Shown here: piece by piece, positions 1 through 4,739 of the stretch
How the letters are laid out: each line of letters begins with the position of its first letter
How positions within the stretch are numbered: the first letter of the stretch is position 1
Assembly: GCA_035552395.1 (NCBI GenBank)
Contig: DASZLL010000099.1
Span: 1 to 6,381, forward strand
Direction: 5' to 3'
Length of the DNA stretch: 6,381 nucleotides
Source of the DNA: Bog-473 sp035552395
GTDB taxonomy: Bacteria > Actinomycetota > Acidimicrobiia > Acidimicrobiales > RAAP-2
The notes under the pieces: generated by a model
The model's database searches: none
Told to the model about the DNA's origin: nothing
The model's input: only the letters and a program-made list of their open reading frames with translations
Position numbers and translations under genes: made by a program

Positions 1-503
1 AGCACGCCGGCGGCCTCCTCGATGATGGCGCGGCGGTCCTCGGGGCGGGCGTTCAAGACGGTGTCGAGCTGGCCCTGGCCGATGATCATGTGCTGCTGGC
101 GCCCGACGCCCGAGTCGCTGAGCAGCTCTTGGATGTCGAGCAGGCGGCACGGCGCCCCGTTGATGGCGTACTCGCTGTCGCCCGAGCGAAAGAGCGTCCG
201 CGTGATGGTCACCTCGGAAAGGTCGACCGGGAGCTTGCCCGAGGAGTTGTCGATGGTCAGCGAGACCTCGGCCCGCCCCAGCTGGGCCCGCGACGACGTC
301 CCCGCAAAGATGACGTCTTCCATCTTCGCCGAGCGCAGCGAGCGCGGCCCCTGCGCCCCCAACACCCAGGTGACGGCGTCGACGACGTTGGATTTGCCGC
401 TCCCGTTGGGGCCGACGACGACGGTGATCCCGGGCTCGAACTCCAGCACCGTGGGGTCGGCGAAGGACTTGAACCCCTTCATGCTGAGGGACTTCAGGAA
501 CAT
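1..503 (-). CDS. smc: Chromosome segregation SMC ATPase, N-terminal part (runs off window)
   Basis: This is the N-terminal head of SMC, the ATPase that, with ScpA and ScpB, organises and segregates the chromosome. The 167 visible residues begin MFLKSLSMKGFKSFADPT, the typical SMC opening. Walker A (GPNGSGKS) lies at residues 31-38, followed by the conserved segment around LGAQGPRSLRSAKMEDVIFAG (about 48-68) and the Q-loop region IIGQGQLDTVL (140-150). Full-length SMC is usually near 1,150-1,200 residues, so coiled coil, hinge and C-terminal head lie beyond the left edge; there is no sign of a break. ATG at 503 is chosen because the protein begins exactly where SMC family members begin. No Shine-Dalgarno sequence precedes it, but a TAGGGT box ends 8 bases upstream, so translation may be leaderless (inference). 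In many bacteria smc directly follows rnc and mutM; here a hemerythrin gene on the other strand separates them, so smc probably needs its own promoter. Confidence 0.97.
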   Translation of the reverse strand, partial: MFLKSLSMKGFKSFADPTVLEFEPGITVVVGPNGSGKSNVVDAVTWVLGAQGPRSLRSAKMEDVIFAGTSSRAQLGRAEVSLTIDNSSGKLPVDLSEVTITRTLFRSGDSEYAINGAPCRLLDIQELLSDSGVGRQQHMIIGQGQLDTVLNARPEDRRAIIEEAAGV

Positions 504-511
504 TCGGAGCG

Positions 512-517
512 ACCCTA
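512..517 (-). promoter_or_regulatory. smc: Candidate -10 box for smc (leaderless)
   Basis: TAGGGT on the minus strand fits the TANNNT pattern of actinobacterial -10 elements and ends 8 bases before the smc ATG. That places the expected transcription start at or within a base or two of the start codon. No purine-rich ribosome-binding site lies between. No convincing -35 box is visible 16-18 bases upstream. This is inference from position and motif only. Confidence 0.35.
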
Positions 518-588
518 TCTGGTCGGGACCCGATGCTTTGGAGGGTGTCCGGCACCCGGCGCGGCGCCGTCCGGCGTCGCCTGATTCC

Positions 589-615
589 GCCGAGAGGGCC
601 GAGAGGGCCGAGAGG
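589..615. repeat. Three tandem copies of a 9-base unit
   Basis: GCCGAGAGG is repeated three times without interruption in the gap between the divergent smc and hemerythrin genes. A degenerate fourth start (GTCGA) follows, overlapping the putative -35 box of the hemerythrin gene. The unit could bind a regulator or be a slippage-prone microsatellite. The sequence does not decide between these. Confidence 0.85.
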
Positions 616-616
616 G

Positions 617-645
617 TCGACGCGAGTCATCGGCGGGATTACCTT
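617..645 (+). promoter_or_regulatory. Putative promoter of the hemerythrin gene
   Basis: TCGACG at 617-622 matches four of six bases of the -35 consensus TTGACA. After a 17-base spacer comes TACCTT at 640-645, which fits TANNNT. The expected start near 652 would give a leader of about 34 bases before the ATG at 686. The -10 box overlaps the left arm of the inverted repeat at 642-676. The match is moderate and untested. Confidence 0.35.
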
Positions 646-683
646 TGGTCGGCGAGGCGGTTTCTTGAACCAAAGGGGGTTCA
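642..683 (+). promoter_or_regulatory. Overlapping inverted repeats covering the hemerythrin ribosome-binding site
   Basis: Two inverted repeats share sequence here. The outer pair is CCTTTGGT (642-649) with ACCAAAGG (669-676), eight perfect base pairs around a 19-base loop. The inner pair is TGAACC (666-671) with GGTTCA (678-683), six perfect pairs around the loop AAAGGG. The Shine-Dalgarno run AAAGGGGG (672-679) is paired in the outer form and mostly in the loop in the inner form, and the two cannot form together. As RNA this could control translation. If transcription starts near 652, the outer repeat is absent from the RNA and would be better read as a DNA operator spanning the -10 box and the RBS. 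Symmetry is seen; function is inferred. Confidence 0.5.
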
Positions 684-685
684 GA

Positions 686-1342
686 ATGGCGAACGACCGT
701 GCCGGCATGGCGGACATCCGGCTCATCCAAGTGGTGCACAACATGTTCCGCTTGGTGATCACCAGGATGGTCGAGGCGACGGCAAAACTCGAGCCGGCGG
801 CTCTCCAGTCGTCTCTCGGCCCGTACTGGGCCTTCTCTTCGTCGATCCTCGACTATCACCATCACAACGAGGACGACCACGACTTCCCGCTCCTCGTCAG
901 CAAGTACCCGGACATCCAACCTCTGGTCGACGAGCTCGGAGCGGACCACCGAGAGATGCTCGATGTGATCAAGAAGATCGACACTGCGGTGGATTCGTTT
1001 CAGAAGAAGCCCGACGTGGCCAACAGGGACGCCGTCAACGCCGGCGTGGTCGAGCTACGAGATCTCTTCTTTCCCCACCTGGATCGCGAGGACGCCGAGG
1101 TCCTCCCGATGTACGCCAAGTGGATCCCGTTCGACGAATGGGACCGCTTGGAGACGAAGGCGCTGAAGGGTATTCCGAAGCCGTATATGGGGACCGCCGT
1201 GGGCGCCATCGACGAGGTGATCCGATCAACACCTGCAGCCGAACAGCCCGACCCTCCGCCACCCCCTGTGCGGATACTGCTGTCGCTGTCATGGCGCAAG
1301 AAGTGGGCCGGGTTCGTGCGGCCGCTGCTCGTCGCCGGTTAG
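686..1342 (+). CDS. Hemerythrin-domain protein (di-iron, HHE family)
   Basis: The 218-residue soluble protein carries a complete set of hemerythrin-like iron ligands: His18; the HHHNEDDHDFP block at 58-68, supplying His and Glu62 (compare the family pattern HHxxEExxxFP); His88; and HLDREDAEVLPM from His131, with Glu135. A four-helix bundle binding a non-haem di-iron centre is therefore expected. Bacterial members bind oxygen or sense oxygen, nitric oxide or iron; which applies here cannot be read. After the domain come a Pro-rich linker (188-194) and a short basic/aromatic tail (WRKKWAGFVRPLL). No signal peptide or clear membrane segment is seen. ATG 686 is chosen because AAAGGGGG sits six bases upstream and the domain begins just after it; the frame is open to 533, but without ligand residues. 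It is the only plus-strand gene, between mutM and smc. Codons such as ATA, TAT, ATT, ACA and TCA near the 3' end are less GC-biased than in the neighbours, perhaps reflecting later acquisition. Confidence 0.9.
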   Translation: MANDRAGMADIRLIQVVHNMFRLVITRMVEATAKLEPAALQSSLGPYWAFSSSILDYHHHNEDDHDFPLLVSKYPDIQPLVDELGADHREMLDVIKKIDTAVDSFQKKPDVANRDAVNAGVVELRDLFFPHLDREDAEVLPMYAKWIPFDEWDRLETKALKGIPKPYMGTAVGAIDEVIRSTPAAEQPDPPPPPVRILLSLSWRKKWAGFVRPLLVAG

Positions 1343-1355
1343 ACCCGGAGCTGAC

Positions 1356-2255
1356 TTAGACCTGGCAGTGCTCGCAGAAGAAGGTCGAGCGCCCGCCGGC
1401 CTTCACGCGCACGATGTCGTTGCGGCACCGCCGGCACGGCTGGCCCTCCCGGTCGTAGACCTGGTGGGAGCCCTGGAAGTCGCCGATCTCGCCGAACAAA
1501 TCCCGGTACTGCTCGTCGGCCAGCGACGATCCCCGGTGCTTGATCGCGTCGGCCAGCGTCTCCACGATGGCCCGGTAGAGCCGCCGCACCTCGGTCGCCG
1601 TCAGGGAGTCCGCCGCCCGGTCGTAGCGCAACCCGGCCTGGTAGAGCATCTCGTCGGAATACAAATTGCCGATCCCCGCCGTGAAGCTCTGGTCCATGAG
1701 CAGCGCCTTGATCCCGCCGTGGTGCTGGTGCAGCAGCGCGCCGAAGCGGTCCCAGCTCATCAGGTCCTCGATCGGGTCGAACCCGAGGTGGGCCAACTCG
1801 GGGATGGCCTTGCGGATGGCCGCCCCGTCGCCGCCGGCGGTGCCCGACACGGGCGAGAGCGGCGTGCCGTCGGCCTTGAGCGGCGGTGTCGAGACGAAGA
1901 GCTCGCCGAACGTCCGCGGGTCCACGTAGCGCAGCTCGCCGCCCTGGGTGAACGTGATGACCACGTGCGTGTGCTTCGGCTTGGGGTCCTTCACCGACTT
2001 GACCCGTAGCACCTGGCCGCTCATGCCGAGATGCAGCACCAGCGTGTCCCCGTTGTCGAGCGTCAACAACAGGTACTTGCCCAGCCGCCCCACCGACTTG
2101 ATGGTGCGCCCCTCCAAGAGGGCGCGGAAGTGCTTGGCCGAGGCGTGCCGGCGCACCGAGCGCCCGTTGGACACCGCCACGGTCTTGATTTTCTTGCCGA
2201 CCACCTCACGCGCCAGGTCCTGGCGCAGCGTCTCGACCTCGGGCAACTCAGGCAT
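1356..2255 (-). CDS. mutM: Formamidopyrimidine-DNA glycosylase (Fpg/MutM)
   Basis: This base-excision-repair enzyme removes 8-oxoguanine and formamidopyrimidines and cuts the strand by beta/delta elimination. The 299-residue product starts MPELPEVETL, giving the N-terminal catalytic Pro (residue 2) and Glu3 after Met removal. GRLGKYLLL supplies the conserved Lys60, HLGMSGQ is at 75-81, the helix-two-turn-helix segment AGIGNLYSDEMLYQAG is intact, and the protein ends in a zinc finger with pattern C-x2-C-x16-C-x2-C (CRRC to CEHC). Between DPRTFGELFV and LGFDPI lies a low-complexity segment rich in Gly, Ala and Pro of about 25 residues, which explains a length slightly above the usual 270-290. 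The ATG overlaps the rnc stop by eight bases, and GGGAGGAG lies about seven bases upstream inside rnc, so translation is probably coupled. Its stop lies 13 bases from the convergent hemerythrin stop. Confidence 0.97.
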   Translation of the reverse strand: MPELPEVETLRQDLAREVVGKKIKTVAVSNGRSVRRHASAKHFRALLEGRTIKSVGRLGKYLLLTLDNGDTLVLHLGMSGQVLRVKSVKDPKPKHTHVVITFTQGGELRYVDPRTFGELFVSTPPLKADGTPLSPVSGTAGGDGAAIRKAIPELAHLGFDPIEDLMSWDRFGALLHQHHGGIKALLMDQSFTAGIGNLYSDEMLYQAGLRYDRAADSLTATEVRRLYRAIVETLADAIKHRGSSLADEQYRDLFGEIGDFQGSHQVYDREGQPCRRCRNDIVRVKAGGRSTFFCEHCQV

Positions 2256-2985
2256 TGCTGAGCTCCTCCCAGGCCGCCCGGGCGGCCTCTTGCTCGGCGT
2301 CCTTCTTGGAACGCCCCTCGCCGGTACCCCAGCGCGTCCCACCCAGAAACACCTCGGCCGTGTACGCCCGGTCGTGGTCCGGCCCGCTCCCCACCACCAC
2401 GTAGCGCGGCGTTCCGTCCCCGTCGCGCACCGCCTTTTCCTGCAGCCGGCTCTTGTGGTCGAAGTCGTCGGGCTCCTCGCCCGCCCTCTCAATGGCGTCG
2501 CCCAACTCGCGCAGCACGAGCGTGCGTGCCGCGTCCCAGCCGGCGTCGAGGTACACGGCGCCGAGGATTGCTTCGAAGGCGTCGGCGAGGATCGACGCTT
2601 TGGTTCGGCCACCTGATCCTTCTTCCCCCCGGCCTAACAGGAGGACCTCACCGACCCCGAGTCGACCAGCGACCTGCGCCAGCACGCGCGCGTTCACGAC
2701 CGCACTGCGCACCTTGGCCAGCTTCCCCTCGGCAAAGTCGGGGTACCGCTCGTAGCAGTAGCCGGCCACGATCAGGCCGAGCACGGCGTCACCGAGGAAC
2801 TCCAAGCGTTCGTTCGAGGGCGCGCCACCCTCCTGCTCACCGCACCAGCTTCGGTGCGCGAGGGCGTGTTGGAGGAGGCTCAGATCGCCGAAGGTGTGGC
2901 CCAGCCGAGCGGCCAGGACGGCCGCGCCCTCAGCCCCGGCCTCATCCCTTCTCGAGCTTGGCGTAGACGTAGTCAACGGCGTCAC
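2248..2985 (-). CDS. rnc: Ribonuclease III
   Basis: RNase III cleaves double-stranded RNA, maturing the 30S rRNA precursor and processing structured mRNAs. With the GTG start at 2985 the product has 245 residues. The catalytic domain shows the signature NERLEFLGDAVL with Glu59, Glu62 and Asp66, then DAFEAILGAVYLDAG with Asp135 and Glu138, matching the acidic metal ligands of the family. A C-terminal double-stranded-RNA-binding domain follows, from DHKSRLQEKA to KKDAEQEAARAAWEEL. The start is uncertain: in-frame options are ATG 3018, GTG 2985 and TTG 2976, all inside the acpP gene and none with a good Shine-Dalgarno sequence. No in-frame ATG, GTG or TTG lies between the acpP stop and the conserved start of the domain. 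GTG 2985 gives a 44-base overlap and a normal length. The 3' end overlaps mutM by eight bases. Pairing with acpP upstream is common in bacteria. Confidence 0.95.
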   Translation of the reverse strand: MTPLTTSTPSSRRDEAGAEGAAVLAARLGHTFGDLSLLQHALAHRSWCGEQEGGAPSNERLEFLGDAVLGLIVAGYCYERYPDFAEGKLAKVRSAVVNARVLAQVAGRLGVGEVLLLGRGEEGSGGRTKASILADAFEAILGAVYLDAGWDAARTLVLRELGDAIERAGEEPDDFDHKSRLQEKAVRDGDGTPRYVVVGSGPDHDRAYTAEVFLGGTRWGTGEGRSKKDAEQEAARAAWEELSNA

Positions 2986-3238
2986 GGACCGTTCGCAGGT
3001 CCTCGAGGTCCTCGTCATCGATCCGGAAGCCCACGGTGCGCTCCCCCAGCTCCTCTTCGAGCGCTTCGACGAGCTCGATAAGCGCCAGCGAGTCGGCGTC
3101 GAGGTCCTCCACGAAGGAGGCCCCCTCCGTGATCGACGATGGATCCATCTCCAAGATGTCGGCCAGCTGGTCCCTGATCAGCTCGAACACCCCATTGCGG
3201 TCGAGCGGGCCCTGGTTGGTGTGGGTCTCGGCTGGCAC
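2942..3238 (-). CDS. acpP: Acyl carrier protein
   Basis: ACP carries growing fatty-acyl chains on a 4'-phosphopantetheine arm during type II fatty-acid synthesis and supplies acyl groups to PlsX. The motif FVEDLDADSLALIELVEALE contains the attachment serine (Ser50 from the chosen start), and the protein is small and strongly acidic, as expected. At 98 residues it is longer than the usual 75-85: about 18 extra N-terminal residues, plus a small insertion (GERTVGFRIDDEDLEDL) after helix II where typical ACPs have a shorter loop. Possible starts are TTG 3259 (105 residues), GTG 3238 (98) and GTG 3190 (82, closest to typical). GTG 3238 is preferred because TACACT, a -10-like box, ends seven bases before it, suggesting leaderless translation; no option has a good Shine-Dalgarno sequence. 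It lies between plsX and rnc, the latter starting inside its 3' end. Confidence 0.93.
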   Translation of the reverse strand: MPAETHTNQGPLDRNGVFELIRDQLADILEMDPSSITEGASFVEDLDADSLALIELVEALEEELGERTVGFRIDDEDLEDLRTVRDAVDYVYAKLEKG

Positions 3239-3245
3239 GCCGACC

Positions 3246-3251
3246 AGTGTA
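3246..3251 (-). promoter_or_regulatory. acpP: Candidate -10 box for acpP-rnc-mutM (leaderless)
   Basis: TACACT on the minus strand fits TANNNT and ends seven bases before the GTG at 3238, the spacing expected if the transcript starts on the start codon. TTGACA lies at 3259-3254, only two bases upstream, too close to be its -35. A promoter here makes sense because a 145-base gap follows plsX and the next three genes overlap. Inference from motif and position. Confidence 0.4.
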
Positions 3252-3311
3252 GGTGTCAAACGCGTGGAATTGCCCGTTTGCCCCTTCTGAACTGGCCTTT
3301 TAGCTGTTCAA

Positions 3312-3377
3312 GAAAATTTGCCCTACGGCCCGAACCCGCCCCTGGTGCCCTGTGGCCCGACCTCTGGCGGGCCCGTA
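3312..3377 (-). terminator. Weak hairpin downstream of plsX, possible terminator
   Basis: Just past the plsX stop, TACGGGCCCG (3377-3368) can pair with CGGGCCGTA (3332-3324) as nine base pairs with one bulged G. CCCGCC with GGCGGG gives an alternative inner stem. A short AT-rich stretch (AAATTTTC) follows after GGGC. The T-run is brief and the loop long, so termination would be partial at best. It may separate rpmF-plsX transcripts from the acpP promoter. Confidence 0.3.
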
Positions 3378-3383
3378 TGGCGC

Positions 3384-4454
3384 TCAGCTGCTCTCGGGGC
3401 CCTCGCCGCCCTCGGCCCCGCCCTCGACCGGCCGCACCGCCGCCGCCACCTGGTCGACCAGGCCCCGGGTGGCGCACTCGTGGGCGACAAGCACCGCGTT
3501 CATCATGGCCGTTGCATTGGACGAGCCGTGGCTGATCACGCACACGCCGTTCGTGCCCAACAGCATGGCGCCCCCGGTGTTCTCGGGCTCGAACTGGGCC
3601 GCCAGCGGCAGGAGGTGTGGGAGCAAGGTGTCGGCTGCGGCCCGGGTCTCGTCGTTGGTACCAAAAACGCCGAGCATCGTGTCGAACAGGAAGCGCAGCG
3701 AGCCCTCGAGGGCCTTGAGCGTCACGTTGCCGGTGAACCCGTCGGTCACGATGACGTCCGCCGGCGAAGGCAGGAGGTCGCGCCCCTCGAGGTTCCCGAC
3801 GAACTCGAAGGTCGCCTGGGGTCCGGCGGCGTCCTCGACCAGCAGGTGGTGGGTCTCCTTGACCAGCGGCGTGCCCTTGGTCGGCTCCTCGCCGATGGAG
3901 AGCAGGCCCACGCTCGGAGACTCGGTCCCGAAGCGGGCCGAGACGTAGGCGGCGCCCATCTGAGCGAACTGCACCAGCATGGCGGCCGTGCACTCGGCGT
4001 TGGCTCCGGCGTCGACCAGCACGGAGGGCGTGCGGCCGAGGCGGGGCAGCGGCGTCGCGATGCACGGCCGCACCACCTTGGGCAGCCGGCCCATGCGCAG
4101 GAGCGCCGAGGCCATCGTCGCCCCGGTGTTGCCGGCCGAGACCATGGCCGACGCCTTGCCATCGCGCACCAGCTCGGCGGCGCGCACGAGCGACGAGTCC
4201 TTCTTGCGTCGCACGGCTCCGGCCGGGTCCTCGTCCATGGCGATGACCTCGGTGCAGGGCACGAGCTCGAGGCCCATCGTGTCGCCCACCTGCTCGGGCG
4301 GACCGACCAGCACGATGCCGACGCCGTGTTCGGTGGCGGCGCGGTGGGCGCCCTCGACGATCTCGCCTGGGGCCTTGTCGCCGCCCATGGCGTCGACGGC
4401 AACCGGGAGCTTGGCCAGTGCCTCGGGCGACGGACGCTCGCCCCGGCGGCTCAA
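3384..4454 (-). CDS. plsX: Phosphate acyltransferase PlsX
   Basis: PlsX converts acyl-ACP and phosphate to acyl-phosphate, the donor used by PlsY to acylate glycerol-3-phosphate at the start of phospholipid synthesis; it is a peripheral membrane enzyme. The 356-residue product shows the family blocks in order: VAVDAMGGDKAPGEIVEGA (18-36), SAGNTGA (106-112), DAGANAE (148-154), GLLSIGEEPTKGT (183-195), FVGNLEGRDLL (218-228), DVIVTDGFTGNVTLKALEG (233-251) and the late GGAMLLGTNGV and SHGSSN segments. The C-terminal tail is Gly/Glu-rich. The start is TTG at 4454: it is the only standard start codon between the rpmF stop and the conserved VAVDAMGGD block, lies one base after that stop, and has GAGGT eight bases upstream. 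Translation is probably coupled to rpmF. The downstream neighbour acpP makes the protein that carries its substrate. Confidence 0.96.
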   Translation of the reverse strand: MSRRGERPSPEALAKLPVAVDAMGGDKAPGEIVEGAHRAATEHGVGIVLVGPPEQVGDTMGLELVPCTEVIAMDEDPAGAVRRKKDSSLVRAAELVRDGKASAMVSAGNTGATMASALLRMGRLPKVVRPCIATPLPRLGRTPSVLVDAGANAECTAAMLVQFAQMGAAYVSARFGTESPSVGLLSIGEEPTKGTPLVKETHHLLVEDAAGPQATFEFVGNLEGRDLLPSPADVIVTDGFTGNVTLKALEGSLRFLFDTMLGVFGTNDETRAAADTLLPHLLPLAAQFEPENTGGAMLLGTNGVCVISHGSSNATAMMNAVLVAHECATRGLVDQVAAAVRPVEGGAEGGEGPESS

Positions 4455-4455
4455 G

Positions 4456-4635
4456 TCAGTCGACCTCGACGGCCTGGCGACCCTTGTACCAACCGCAGCT
4501 GGGGCAGACGACGTGCGGTGTCTTGGCGGCCTGGCAGTGCGGGCACACGCTGCGCGGAGGCCGGCCCAGGCGCCACGCCGCGGCCTGGTGGCTGTGGCCC
4601 TTGGCCTTGGACTTCTTCTTCTTGGGAACTGCCAT
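4456..4635 (-). CDS. rpmF: 50S ribosomal protein L32
   Basis: This 59-residue protein is L32 of the large ribosomal subunit. It starts MAVPKKKKSKAKGHSHQAAAW, the usual basic L32 N-terminus, and contains the zinc-ribbon pairs CPHC (31-34) and CPSC (44-47), followed by GWYKGRQAVEVD. All four cysteines are present, so this is the zinc-binding form; some actinobacteria also keep a cysteine-free paralogue, not seen here. The ATG at 4635 is preceded by GGAG seven bases upstream. It follows yceD after 102 bases holding two hairpins and ends one base before the plsX TTG. The yceD-rpmF-plsX order is widespread in bacteria. Confidence 0.97.
   Translation of the reverse strand: MAVPKKKKSKAKGHSHQAAAWRLGRPPRSVCPHCQAAKTPHVVCPSCGWYKGRQAVEVD
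4463..4467 (-). promoter_or_regulatory. plsX: Ribosome-binding site deciding the plsX TTG start
   Basis: GAGGT, a strong match to the anti-Shine-Dalgarno sequence, lies within the last codons of rpmF and ends eight bases before the TTG at 4454. Since no ATG or GTG is available upstream of the conserved PlsX N-terminus, this supports TTG as the start. Confidence 0.6.
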
Positions 4636-4676
4636 GGACGGACTCCAACGTGACGATCGGTTTCGGGTCGCTTTTC

Positions 4677-4700
4677 GGGATGCGCCTTGCGGCGCGCCCC
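4677..4700 (-). other. Hairpin with GCAA tetraloop in the rpmF leader
   Basis: On the minus strand GGGGCGCGCC, GCAA and GGCGCATCCC form a ten-position stem (eight Watson-Crick pairs, one G-U, one C-A mismatch) closed by a GNRA-type tetraloop. No T-run follows, so it is not a standard intrinsic terminator. It lies 41 bases before the rpmF ATG and could act in RNA processing, stability or ribosomal-protein feedback control. Structure is seen in sequence; role is inference. Confidence 0.45.
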
Positions 4701-4719
4701 TGGCGCTCTGAGACGGTGC

Positions 4720-4739
4720 AAGCCCTCCGGGGAGGGGTT
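4720..4739 (-). other. Small hairpin at the end of yceD
   Basis: On the minus strand CCCTC, CCCG and GAGGG form a five-pair stem with a four-base loop, extendable past a C-C mismatch by two A-T pairs. It overlaps the yceD stop codon. No T-run follows. It is the first of two hairpins between yceD and rpmF. Confidence 0.35.

Noticed and set aside
543..557. Short inverted repeat GGGTG-TCCGG-CACCC between smc and the hemerythrin gene
   Set aside because: A five-base stem is expected by chance in GC-rich DNA; there is no T-run, and position relative to either start gives no clear role.
533..685. Upstream extension of the hemerythrin frame to an ATG at 533
   Set aside because: The added 51 residues are Arg/Gly/Pro-rich with no domain match, cover the promoter and repeats, and the ATG at 686 has a good ribosome-binding site.
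3254..3259. TTGACA as a -35 box for acpP
   Set aside because: It is a perfect consensus match, but no -10-like hexamer lies 16-18 bases downstream, and it is only two bases from TACACT.
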